A DNA stretch of 64,000 bases from Typha latifolia (lineage: Eukaryota; Streptophyta; Magnoliopsida; Poales; Typhaceae), in the NCBI GenBank assembly GCA_019914945.1, contig CM034104.1:5520501-5584500 (forward strand), read 5' to 3'. The position numbers and the translations under genes are program-made. This document shows positions 20,651 through 31,173 of this stretch, in pieces (the stretch's first letter is position 1; each line of letters starts with the position of its first letter). Below the pieces are notes generated by a model that was given only the letters and a program-made list of their open reading frames with translations, did not search any database and was not told the DNA's origin.

Positions 20651-21788
20651 CTGACGTCCATGGGTGTGAACATGGGCTTGGCGAATGAATTTAGGGGCAT
20701 GTTCTAAACATTGCTGCATAGAGTTGACACAATGCAAAAAGATCATAATGATTTAAAGGAATATATCATGAACCGATCAACTTTGTTATCTCCTCGATGA
20801 AGATCGGTACCTCAAGTAGGACCAACAGTGGGACCACACCGGACAAATACCCCACAGGTCCAAGTGCGACGTGTTAGTGCCAATGATCCTCTTTTACGTA
20901 TTCCTACACATCATCCTCCACCTCCATTACAAAACCCAAGATCGATGGTGGTGGAACCTAAGAGGCGTGCAGCACCAGTGCGCTTCGTCGATGAGGAGGA
21001 TTGGCACTTTGAGGATGAGGTTGATCCTTTCGAAGATGGTGATGGACGTGTTCAAGGATTTAGAGAAGGAGATCAACATGCCAAAGGTTCAGACCTGAAT
21101 TAAAGAATTTTTACAAACCAGACAATGATATTCGGGGGAGAACCGCACGCTTGGACTTTCCAAAATTCCAAGGCGGTGATCCAACGGATTGGGTGTTTCA
21201 AGTTGAACAATACTTAGACTGTCAAGTAACAGCGGAGGACGCAAAGGTCCAGATGGCAAGTTTTCACCTCCAAAGAATGACATTGCATTGGTATAGATCG
21301 GTTATTCGTGGTGGAGGATTTACCAGTTGGGCTGACTTTTATAGCAGGATTACACGTAGATTTGGTACAACGATATATGAAGATTTTTCTACCACATTAA
21401 ACAAGATGGTTTTGAGGATGACCGTATTAGAATACTAAGTGGAATTTAAAAAAGTTAGTAGTTGTTGTGCCACCTTGGCCCGAACCGAATTTGATGAGCA
21501 TATTCATTTCAGGGCTGCGAGAGGGGATACAGGCGGATGTTCCCGCTTTATGTCCTACCACGCTTGAGGAGGCCCGTGAGGATGGAGCAAAAATATAAGG
21601 CTCTCAAGATGGCAACAAAAATAAGTTGGGGCAGCTGAGATGGGCGGTTTGCGCTTAGAACGCCGGTTGGAAATTCTGTGGGTTCAAAGACAACGGTTGC
21701 GAGTAATAGACCACGACTAGGTTTGAGACCTTTTTCTGATGTTAGAGGATGCACAAGACCCCCCGTTTGAATTCTCACACCTGCCTAG
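20651..21788 (+). pseudogene. G1-3 gag (5'-deleted, broken)
   Basis: It begins in the segment after the missing N-terminus (GVNMGLANEF...). There follow the acidic linker (EEDWHFEDEVDPFEDG near 20993), the gag core (DFPKFQGGDPTDWVFQVEQYL near 21150, cited as FQGGDPTDWVFQVEQYL; MASFHLQRMTLHWYRS; FGTTIYEDF) and a basic tail. Stops near 20800, 21103 and 21438 and frameshifts near 21470 and 21590 disable it. Confidence 0.8.
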
Positions 21789-22369
21789 GTGGAGGAGTGC
21801 AGCCTTTGCCTTCGATGCAATAAATATTTCAACCCCGGTCATCGGTGTTCCAAATCGATCCGGAGTATGATGCTCATCCACGGTCTCAAGGAGGATGATG
21901 AGGTTGTTGATGATGGAGAATGTTCAGAGGAGATCCATGAGAGGCCGTTGAGGAGGGTGCGGAGGAAGATATCCAAACTGAAATATCGATGCATGCATAT
22001 TCGGGTACTTCCGCACCGAGGACGTTACGGGTAGACGGACTCATTAGAAGGCATTGTGTGCACATCCTCATCGATTCTGAGAGTACACACAACTTTCTAG
22101 ACGAGAGGTTAGTGAGGAGATTGGGCTTAGATGCTGAATCGATCACGAGGTTTGACATTGCTATTAGAGACAGCATGAAGCTTAAGGTGGAGAGCTTGTG
22201 TCACCGGGTCGGTATACGGGTGCAAGGAAACGATATCATTGTGGACTTGTATCCATTGGCGCTGCGAGGAGCAGACATTGTCCTTGACACTTAGTGGTTA
22301 CATAGTTTGGGATTTGTTGCATTTGATTTCTAGAGCATGTGGATACAATTTAAATAAGGAAACAAAGAT
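21789..22369 (+). pseudogene. G1-3 aspartic protease (broken)
   Basis: A zinc-knuckle-like C..C...GHRC word (CNKYFNPGHRCSK) is followed by retropepsin landmarks: LIDSESTHNFLDERLVRRLGL (cited as LIDSESTHNF), IRDSMKLKVESL, DLYPLALRGADIVLDT. The active-site DSG has become DSE, which should abolish activity. A stop at about 22292 interrupts the domain. Confidence 0.8.
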
Positions 22370-23801
22370 ATGCGGCTTGATGGTGTTCGTTCTCTGCCGA
22401 TTCCTGCGATGCAGCAAATGGTGGGGCTACCTTGTGCGAGTGGTTTGGCCTATCTTCTTCAGTTAGGACCACTAGGAGATCAGCCTCAAATGAGTCCAGA
22501 TACTACCATAGAGTTATCTAATTTATTAGATAAATTTGCTAGACTATTTGAGGAACCAAAGGAGTTGCCACCAAGGAGAATGGCGGATCATCGCATAGAG
22601 ATTGTACTCGAGGCTGCACCGATAAACGTGAGGCCATATCGGTATCCACATGTGCAAAAGGAAATTATCTCCAAGATGGTAGCTGAGATGTTAGAGCAAT
22701 GCCTCATACAACCAAATCATAGCTCTTACTCATTGCCCATGTTATTGGTGCGAAAGAAGGACGGGACATGACATTTTTTGTGGCGACTATCGAACACTAA
22801 ATGCTATTATCGTCAAGGATCGGTATCCCATTCTGGTTATAGAGGATCTGTTGGATGCAAGGGTGACCATATTCAACAAGCTTGACTTGAGGGTCGAGTA
22901 TCATCAAATTAGAGTTCACCCGGCGGATGTGCATAAAATTGCATTTAGAACTCCAGACGAGCACTACGAGTTCTGGGTGATGCCCTTTAGTCTTACCAAT
23001 GCTCCAACTACTTTTCAAGGCCTCATGAATGATATTTTTCGGCCTCTATTGTGAAGGTATGTCTTGGTATTCTTTGACGACATTTTGGTGTATAGCAAGA
23101 TTGAATTGGAGCATTGGCGGCATTTGAAGGATGTGCTGAATTTATTGAAGCAAAACCAGTTGAAGATCAAGAAGTCCAAGTGCCTATGGGGAGTACCACA
23201 AGTCGAGTATTTAGGCCACGTCATCACAACGGAAGGTGTAGAAACGGATCGTCAAAAGGTATCATGTATGACCGCTTGGCCTATTCCTACTACCACCACA
23301 GGATTGCGAGGATTCTTCGGGCTGACCAGATATTATTACTGTTTTATCATTGGATATGGCAAGATCACTACTCCTCTCACTTCTTTATTGAAGAAAGACT
23401 CTTTTAGATGGACGGATGAAGTCATTACAGCCTTTGAAAAATTAAAAACAGCAATGACAACGGTACTCGTTCAAGCGCTACCGAACTTCACCAAAGAGTT
23501 CATTGTGGAGTGTGATACGTCGGGCATTGGCATAGGAGCTATACTAATGTAGGGAGGACGTCCCATTGCCTATCTTAGCAAGGCTTTATCATAAAAATCT
23601 CATCAATTATCCACTTATGAGAGAGAGATGTTAGCAATTCTTCATGCGGTGACAAAGTGGAGACCTTATTTGATCAATAGGTGATTCATTATCTGAACTG
23701 ATCAAATGAGCATTTCTTATTTTACAGGGCAATGTATACACACTTCGGCACAATAGAGATGGGCCATAAAATTGCTGGAGTATGATTATGAAATCCAATA
23801 G
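22370..23801 (+). pseudogene. G1-3 reverse transcriptase and RNase H (broken)
   Basis: RT landmarks in order: FARLFEEPKELPPRR (near 22538), VRPYRYPHVQKEII (near 22630), LVRKKDGT (near 22745), [17 protein letters not shown] (near 22870), [17 protein letters not shown] (near 22980), and the catalytic FFDDILVYS (about 23068-23095). The thumb has YLGHVITTEGV and GLRGFFGLTRYYYCFI. RNase H follows with FIVECDTSGIGIGAILM (near 23500) and STYEREMLAILHAVTKWRPYL (cited as YEREMLAILHAVTKWR). The domain is interrupted at 23801 by G2-3. A frameshift near 22770 and stops near 23053 and 23552 break the frame. Confidence 0.85.
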
Positions 23802-24276
23802 AAGGGACTAGGGTGATTGGCCGGTCGAGGGAGGCTAGAAGCAGCGACGCCGGGGAATGAGAGAACATGAGAGAAGAAGACGAAGGAGACAAGGCAAAAC
23901 TCAATTCATTCAATACTGATTCCATGGTTGCCATCCACACCTTTAGAGGCTAACCAAACAATTGAAAAATGGCAATTATTAACCCTAAAATAGTAGAATT
24001 TTACCGATCGTGTTTGAATGCATATTTTGCGTTCTCTATATGTGCGAACGCAATGCAAGCGTTCGCAGGCACGTTTGAATGCATATTTCGCACTCTCTAG
24101 ATGTACGAACCTGATGTAGGCATTCACAAGCCCGTTCGAACGCACTCCACCCGCGTTCGAACGCGACATACATAAAACTTATTTTTTTTAAGAATTAAAT
24201 ACTAAATCAAGAAACAAAGGTACCCCTAAAGTGTACCCATGCTCGAGACGACATTGGTGAAGTCCAAATTGAATTA
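23802..24276 (-). repeat. 3' LTR of G2-3, truncated
   Basis: It begins mid-LTR at AAGGGACTAGGGTGATTGG and ends at the internal boundary before ATCCACCACGC. It contains the TTCGAA-palindrome region (24000-24170). The promoter position reads TTTAGAGG on the plus strand (no TATA). Confidence 0.8.
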
Positions 24277-25383
24277 ATCCACCACGCTTTCGCAACATTG
24301 TCCTCATGGTTTGAAATTAGGGAAGCGATCCATGATATCTTACTCTTGCTCCCAGGTAAACTCGTTAGTGGGCTTGCCTAGCCACTCGAGTTGGGCCATC
24401 TTCCTCCATTGGTTCGAGCAAGGCCGAACTCACCACATGGTTAAGCCTGATCTGGGCCTTCAATGCCAATACATAGAAAACTAGATGGATCCTGATCCTC
24501 TCAAGTAGGTCCAACCGGTAAGCTACTAGACTGATTCATTGTAGCACTCGGTACGGACCATAGTACTTGTGACCCAACTTCTGATGCAAAATTGGCCTCA
24601 ATGTGAATTGTCGGTCTGGTTGAGCTCGAACGAACACCAATTGATCCACCTCAAACTCTCGCTCACGTCGGCCTTTGTAATGAGTCTGCTTCATGCGGTT
24701 TTGCGCTATTGCTAGGTGAATCTTGAGCTGTTTCAAGGTTTCATCTCGATCAGCAAGTTACAAGTCGATCTCGGTCTTATCCGTCGCCGCGAGTCTATCG
24801 TAGGCACGCAAGACAGGGGGAGAGCGCCCATAAATCATCTCAAAGGGGGTCATGCTGATACTAGAGTGATGAGCGGTATTGTATGACCACTCGGCCCATG
24901 GAAGAAATTTGACCCAATCATTTGGTTGGTCCGCCACAAAAAATCGCAAGTATTGCTCTAGTTCACTATTCACCACCTTGGTTTGGTCATCCGTCTCGGG
25001 GTGATAAGTTGAACTAAGGTTAACTCGAGTCCATTGTAGTCTAAAGAACTCGGACCAAAACTCGCTGATGAAGATGCGATCCCGGTCTGACACGATCGTC
25101 CTAGGCATCCCATGCAAGCGTGCCAATTCCCAAACAAAAATTTCAGCAATATTTTTCGCTGAAAACGGGTGCGTCAATGCTATGAAATGAGCATATTTGC
25201 TTAGTCTATCGACCACAATGAACACCACTGATTGTCCTCAAATCTCCAGCAGCCTCTCGATGAAGTCAATGGAGATGTCCTCCCAAATATGCTCTGGTAT
25301 CGGTAGTGGTTACAACAGCCCGCTGGGCTTGAGTGTCTCCAATTTGACTCATTGGCAGATTTGGTATTCACGCACATACTTCT
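24277..25383 (-). pseudogene. G2-3 integrase and C-terminal tail (broken)
   Basis: In minus order from 25383: the end of the zinc-binding region, then the catalytic core: DISIDFIERLL (near 25270), VVDRLSKYAHFIA (near 25215), IVSDRDRIF (near 25075), SSTYHPETDDQTKVVN (near 25010), WAEWSYNTAHHSSI and TPFEMIYGRSPP. The position normally held by catalytic Glu reads Lys (DDQTKVVN). The frame breaks at 24757 and 24736; FEVDQLVFVRAQPDRQ follows. A chromodomain-like LEWLGKPTNEFTWEQE lies at about 24390-24340. The polypurine tract is at about 24277-24310. Confidence 0.8.
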
Positions 25384-26124
25384 TCATGTCCGATTCATCG
25401 CTGTCCATGTACAGTTTTGGGCCAGTCGCTTGTAGGTACGTAAGACCCCTTCATGGCCTGCTATAGGAGTATCATGGAAGTGTGCTATCAATAGTCTTCG
25501 TAGCTTTTCATCCCCATTTACCTTGATCCGCCCGTGCTCGAGTACTAACCCGTTGTGCTCCTCGTGCTCGGGGTGGCTTGATGGGTTCTCTCTCAGCTCC
25601 TCCATCAGTCGGACCAGATCACTATCCTCTATGCTGGCTCTTCTCAGATCTGAGAAGAAAGGAAATGCGGATGCCGAGAAAGAAGCATGCTCCGTTGCGT
25701 CCCTTACGTTTGGAAGTTCAAACAGTGGTTGACTTCCATCCAGCAACACTCTCTGGTCATTCCTCCAAAATATCAATGTGAGGTTTGTAAAATCAAATAT
25801 CAGGGACCCCAAGCCTCGAAGCCATTGAGTCCCCAAAACAATGTCAACACCTTGCAAGGCCAACGGATAAAGATCCAATGTGAAAGTTTGGCCTTGCACC
25901 TTCAATTCCACACCACCACAAATAAAATCTGCTCGCAATGTGGTGCCATCTCCAATCGTCACATCGAACCCTTCCTTGGGTTCCGACTCGAGCCTAATCT
26001 TTCTAAGGAGCCTCTTGTCAATAAAGCTGTGGGTGGACCCGGTGTCAATTAAGATTCTCACTGTGGTTTTCCTGACTACACCGTTCACCCACAAAGCCTT
26101 TGGCGCGGCTGTCCTTGCTATCAA
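25384..26124 (-). pseudogene. G2-3 protease fused to integrase zinc-finger region
   Basis: A single 246-codon frame. The N-terminal half is retropepsin with an intact active site (LIDTGSTHSFID near 26050; TIGDGTTLRADFICGG; DLYPLALQGVDIVLGTQWL). After RVLLDGSQPLFELPNV it goes straight to ASFSASAFPFFSDLRRASI, the RNase H-integrase linker, and on to LRRLLIAHFHDTPIAGHEG and VLRTYKRLAQ, the histidine half of the integrase zinc finger. The frame is open across the join, so loss of RT/RNase H did not itself disrupt translation. G2-2 shows the same join with slightly different residues. Confidence 0.85.
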
Positions 26125-27480
26125 TTAAGATTTCGGCTATCATATCCTCCACGGGCTGCTCCTCAGCTACTCCTTGCTGTCCAGCCACACCCTCATCTTC
26201 ATCTACAATCTCATCCTCAACCTCCTCTAATCCGTCGATTAGATCACCGATTCTATCAGTTTAGCGCGCTGATGCCTGGGTACAAACTTCTCATCATAAT
26301 GAAAGCATAGGCCTTTGGCTCTTTGTTCCTCCATTTGAGCTAGTGTGAGTGCTCATCCCGGACCTCTAGGCGCGTACTTCACATCTTGGGATGGCTTCAA
26401 GGGCACTCGAGGAAGCACCATTGTAGTAGCGGTTCTTGGTATGCCGGTAACATTTCCTGCCACTATGGTTGGTTGAACTGGATTGCGGCTTCCTTGGCTC
26501 ATCCAATTCTATTTCATATGTAACTTCATGGCTCGATGTTTGTCTTCCATGAGCACCGCATCTTTGAAGGCCTCCTTTAAGGTTCTAGGCCTTAAAGCCC
26601 TCATGTCGGCTTATATGTCTCCCTACAGCCTGGAGATGAAGGTGCTGTGAAGTTATTGATCCATCCATGGGGGTTGGCCTCCTTTGCACTGTCTTTGAGA
26701 GGAGGGCGTCGAAGTCTTTATACCCTGACGCTCCAAAACGACGCGTGATATCGGCGCAAAAGTCGGCCCAAGTTTCAATAGCCTCATGGGCATTGGCTGC
26801 TTGAAACTAATGAAGCGCCACATCTTCAAAGTAGAAGCTCACAAGAGTCACCTTATATTCTTCCGTTGTACCCTAGTATGCGAAGAATTGCTCCGCCCTA
26901 TACAACCAATCGATCAGATCGCCACCTTTGAACTTGGGAAATTCGAGACACACAATTTGCCCACGGATATCGTTGTCTCGATCCGGATCATATCCAAGTC
27001 CTTGTCTAACCGGAGGAGGATGCACCATGAATGGTTGATGATCCCTCGTTCATATTGCCCCGCCCACGGATCTAGATCTCCAAGGCGATCTCCATAGTGA
27101 TTCTCTAGTCGGATGGGCTCACTTGCAACCATCCTTGCTTGTCTCTGCCCATAGGGTGGTGACAGCAGAGGCTCTTGTTGTTGCAAGTTCTGAACCGATG
27201 GCGGCGAGTTTGTAGGGGTGGACTCGCGTCGTGGGGTCGATGGTGCATTCCCGTTTGCCATAGCTTCCCTTGTCGTCTGTAATTCCTGCATGATCTCCAC
27301 CATCATCTGGTTGTTGATGGCCATTTGTTCGGTAAGAGACCCAAACATGGCTGGAAAGCTAGGCTCTTCCATATTCTGATTTGGTCAGGCGGTTCCGCGG
27401 GTGGAAGTCCCTGTAACCGTTTCCCCCTCCTCTATTAGGAGAATCTCTTCTTCCTCATCTCATCATGCAGCCATGGCTCG
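26125..27480 (-). pseudogene. G2-3 gag (broken)
   Basis: A proline-rich N-terminal part (27372-26914: QMAINNQMMVEIMQEL, then SPPYGQRQARM) is followed by gag-core traces in other frames (CVSNFPSSKVAI near 26950; VFEDKHRAMK-like words near 26540) and a C..C/GHRC remnant near 26290. The ATG region at about 27470 matches the MTTTRSMAA start of G2-2. Several small deletions near 26640-26700 and 27040-27110 break it. Confidence 0.7.
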
Positions 27481-27533
27481 TGTTGTCATTATAGGAAATG
27501 CGTGTCCGAGAAATAGTGGCTCTAATACTAGCT

Positions 27534-28408
27534 TGATACGATCTCCCCATTTGGTGAAGATTCGATCTATCTCGATTTTCAGATCTTAATAGGATCTGAT
27601 ACGGAAATTTGAAAATAGATCTCAAAGGATGCTGCCATCGGATCGATGTGAGATATTGAAAGATTGTAGCCCCGGAAAAGAGCTTTCCAACAAATCAAGT
27701 TTTAGGAAAATCGGATATTAGGATCTTAAGATATCTTCCGATTAGTGGATGAACATCAGGAAGTCTGTCTTAGGATCCTTAGATGGAGGCACGAAATCTT
27801 TGGTGATGGTGCAGGTTGGTGGACCGGCGTTAATGGGGTGGCACCGGTGAGAACGTGGAGATGGAAGGGTTAGGGCAAAGTGATAGATAGATTGGAAGAG
27901 AGGGGAGGAGTGGGCCGCTCCTAAGGGACTAGGGTGATTGGCCGGTCGAGTGAGGCTAGAAGTGGCGACACCGGGGAACAAGAGAATGGGAGAGAAGAAG
28001 ACGAAGGAGACAAGGCAAAACTCAATTCATTCAATAATGATTCTATGGTTGCCATCCATACCTTTAGAGGCTAACTAAATAATTCAAAAATGGCAATTAT
28101 TAACCCTAAAACAGTAGATTTTCATCAACTGCGTTCGAACGCACATTTTGCATTCTCTATATGAACGAACACGATGCAGGCGTTTGCAGGCTTTTTCGAA
28201 CGCGGCGTTCGAATGCACATTTGACATTCTCTAAATGTGCGAACCTGATGCAGGCGTTCACAAGCGCATTCGAACGCACTCCACCTGCATTCGAATGCGA
28301 CATACAAAAAACTTATTTTTTAAAGAATTAAAACTAAAATCAGAAACAAAGACATCCCTAAAGTGTACCCATACTCAAGACGACATCGGTGAAGTCCGAA
28401 TCGTATCA
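27534..28408 (-). repeat. 5' LTR of G2-3 (875 bp)
   Basis: The plus-strand ends are TGATACGATCTCCCC and GAATCGTATCA. Internal landmarks are GTGGCACCGGTGAG, TAAGGGACTAGGGTG, TTTAGAGGCTAACT (promoter position without TATA) and TTCGAA palindromes at 28125-28305. The adjacent primer site is degenerate (GCTCTAATACTA on the plus strand, 27519-27530). Confidence 0.85.
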
Positions 28409-29862
28409 CCTTTCCCTTCCTTGACAAGCTGAGGTATACATGTACATCAGACCTAGATGTTTTGAGATTGTTGCAGGAGGTGTTGGATGATCCGAAGTGC
28501 CATCTAGAGTTAGAAAATTGAGGCAGTTTGCTACTAGACCACGGATGCATTCGGGTGCCCGCAAATGATGGATTGCGGCAGAAATTATTGGAGCATTTCC
28601 ACCAAACTCCAGAGGTGGGTGTTTTGAGGACTTATAGGAGGATATCTCAGAGTTGCACATGGTCAGGATTGAGACGAGATGTAAGGCGTTTTGCCCGTGC
28701 TTGCGAAGTCTGTCAAAAGGCTAAGACAACCACATTAAAACCGGTTGGATTACTTCAACCTTTACCTATACTGGATTGTGTTTGGGAAGACATTTCTATG
28801 GATTTCATAGAGGATCTTCTGCTCGTACGTGGTTATTCCGTTATCTTTGTGGTGGTTGACAGATTGAGCAAGTATGCACACTTTTCTACATTGTCACTTT
28901 TCTAGATTGAGCAAGTATGACCAAGTGAGTGGCTGAAATTTTTGTTTGAGATGTTGCTCGGTTACATGACATGCCACGAACGATTGTCTCGAAACATGAT
29001 CATATATTTATGAGCGACTTTTTTATGGAGTTTTTCAGATTACAAGGGACTCGATTGAACTTTTTCATCCTACCATCCACAAACGGACGACCAAACCAAA
29101 GTGGTCAATCGAGGCATTGAGCAGTACTTGAGGTGCTTTGTTGGAGAGATGTCGAGACGATGGTTGGAGTTCTTATCGTAGGCGGAGTGGTCTTACAACA
29201 CTGCCTACCACAGCAATATTGACATGACTCAATTTGAGGTGGTATATAGATGTAGGGCTCCGACATTACACGCTTATGATCCAGTGACATCTGTAGATCG
29301 GACGGAGATGGACTTAGCTTTGATGGATAGAGATGCCATATTGAGGAGGTTGCGTGCCCATCTTAAGCTTGCTCAAAATAGCATGAAGCAAGTTTATGAT
29401 CGTAGCCATCGAGAGCAGGAGTTCAACATCGACAGTTGGGTGTTTGTGAGGGTACAATCGTATCGACATGTGACTTTGCGTCCGATGCGTAACTAAAAGT
29501 TAGCACATCGCTACTTTGGTCCGTTTTGGGTGTTAGAGCGTATTGGTCTGGTTCCATATCGTTTGGAGCTATCGGAGGGGCCGAGAGTGCATCTTGTCTT
29601 CCATGTTTCATTACTTAGGGAACGCATTGGAGATCATGAGGTCGCTGGATCAGCTCTACCGGACCTGGTACCAGATTACGTAGAGCTAGTTCGTGTACTT
29701 GCTAGGCGCCAACGATAACCTGGTACCAGATTAGAGATAGAGATTCTAGTCGAGTGGCTTGGCAAGCGATCCGATGAGGCTACATAGGAGTTGGAGACGG
29801 GCATCTTGGAGCATTTCCCCGACTTTACACCTTGAGGGCAAGGTAGGGGAAGCGTGGTGAGT
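28409..29862 (+). pseudogene. G1-3 integrase and chromodomain-like tail (broken)
   Basis: The RNase H-integrase linker (DVLRLLQEVLDDP-like, near 28450) is followed by a zinc-binding domain (LLEHFHQTPE...VLRTYRRISQ and CEVCQKAK, near 28585-28725) from which the GGHSG-like segment is lost. Core landmarks: SMDFIEDLL (near 28795), VVDRLSKYAHF (near 28850), DDQTKVVNRGIEQYL (near 29090, Lys at the usual Glu position), MTQFEVVYRCRAP (near 29224) and QVYDRSHREQEFNIDSWVFVR (cited as YDRSHREQEFNIDSWVF, near 29395). The tail reads GLVPYRLELSEGPRVHLVFHV and ends in ELETGILEHFPDFTP at about 29833. A polypurine tract GGCAAGGTAGGGGAAG lies at 29838-29853. Confidence 0.85.
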
Positions 29863-30667
29863 TGATACACTTTGTTAGAATCTTTTCTTATTGCATTAGT
29901 TATTTATTTTTATTAAAATAAAATTCCTGTTGGCTGCGTTTGAATGTGGAATGAGTCGTATTCGAATGCCCTTGCGAACGCCTGCATCAGGTTTGCAAAA
30001 ATAGAGAATGCAAAATGTGCGTTCAAACGCCAGTATCGCGTTCGCACATATAGAGAATGCCTTTTGTGCATTCAAATGTGATTAGGCGCGTTCGAACGCG
30101 ATCGGCGGGAATTCTCTAGAATTAGGGTTACTTATTGTTATTATGACTTGTTGGCTAGCCTCTATAAATATGTGGATGGCAGTCAAATTTAGAATGCGAT
30201 TGGAATATTAGTTTCTTGCCTCTCTATTTTCTATCTACTCTAATCTCCCTCCTCCATCTTCACCAACCTACCACCTCTACTATTGGCAAGGTCTCTCCTA
30301 ACTTGTAATCTCCTTCGTCTCTCGAGTCCTCCCTCTTCTTTGGGATCTCGACCACTTATTCCCTTTCGGCTTTATCCTTTAAACAACACCACCCATCCAC
30401 CCTCATCTGTATTATCATCCATAACCCTAACTTCCACTCCACCCATCACCACCACCATCATCCGCACTAAATCGTACTTATGTCCCAGTTGTAGTTCGAA
30501 TCTGCGAAGGGTGTATACAAAAAAATGTAGATTAGAGAGTTACGGATCGATTCCACTTTGTTTGTTAATTTTTATAACTTTCAGCAATAAATTCAGATCT
30601 TAAGGAAATTGTTCCATAACCTATCAGTGGTATCAAAGCCTATCAGTTGATACCTTAGAACCTATCA
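29863..30667 (+). repeat. 3' LTR of G1-3 (805 bp)
   Basis: It starts TGATACACTTTG after the polypurine tract. A TATA box (TATAAATATG) lies near 30164. The 3' end contains one clear primer-site word (TGGTATCAAAGCC at 30628-30640) and a second TGATACCTTAGAACC-like unit, and closes with CCTATCA at 30667. The last position is inferred from the matching flanks TAGTT/TAATT. Confidence 0.75.
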
Positions 30668-31173
30668 TAATTATTATGCTTTAGATATAGTTGCATATGA
30701 TGTCATAGTATGATCATGGTCGACATGCATTATATGTGTTATATTTCAGAATGTTATGATGATACTATGACATGGAGAATTATTTATATATTGTTGAGAA
30801 ATGTATTTTTAATCAGTCATGACATGATATCTACTATCATCTAATATTATTGAGGACATGTTTATATGCTTATTCATATCATGGTACTTCTTTCTAATTT
30901 ATATTATACATTACATGATTTACTCTCTATTTAACATCACTAATTCGGGGTAAAATATATTCATTGAGTTTTTAGCTCATAATTCTCTTTATTTCTTTTT
31001 CAACCCTCTCAGATATGTAGTACCTGATAGCAACTTGAGATATTCTAAAAAGATATTTTAGAGCAAAGATGAGGTGAGCTATAGATGTGAGATAATATAG
31101 AAGATAGTTTATGTAGAAATTAAGTTGTACATTTGTTATATATTTTGGTTTCAGCTATATTAGACTATGTTTT
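30668..31173. other. Spacer between G1-3 and G1-4
   Basis: AT-rich, no gene seen. The last five bases GTTTT (31169-31173) are the left copy of the G1-4 target-site duplication. Confidence 0.5.

Larger units (their letters stand above)
23802..28408 (-). mobile_element. G2-3: Ty3/gypsy lacking RT/RNase H, nested in G1-3
   Basis: In minus order: 5' LTR (28408-27534), primer-site remnant, gag, protease, integrase, chromodomain-like tail, polypurine tract and a 3' LTR truncated at 23802. RT and RNase H are missing at the same place as in G2-2. G1-3 pol resumes at 28409 (TTTCCCTTCCTTGA, matched in G1-5 at about 38720). The left junction falls in AAGGGA, present in both the G1 internal sequence and the G2 LTR, so part of the G2 LTR and about 80 bp of G1-3 were removed together by a deletion between short matches. 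Confidence 0.85.
19771..30667 (+). mobile_element. G1-3: near full-length Ty3/gypsy element split by G2-3
   Basis: Order: 5' LTR (19771-~20650), gag, protease, RT and RNase H up to 23801, the G2-3 insertion (23802-28408), then the RNase H-integrase linker, integrase, chromodomain-like tail, polypurine tract (29838-29860) and 3' LTR (29863-30667). The flanks read TAGTT on the left and TAATT on the right, a possible diverged target-site duplication. The frame is broken by many stops, so the copy is dead, but it keeps every domain of the family. Confidence 0.85.

Noticed and set aside
30091..30102. GCGTTCGAACGC as heat-shock elements in the LTRs
   Set aside because: Heat-shock elements need two bases between TTC and GAA (nTTCnnGAAn); here they are directly adjacent, so the spacing is wrong.
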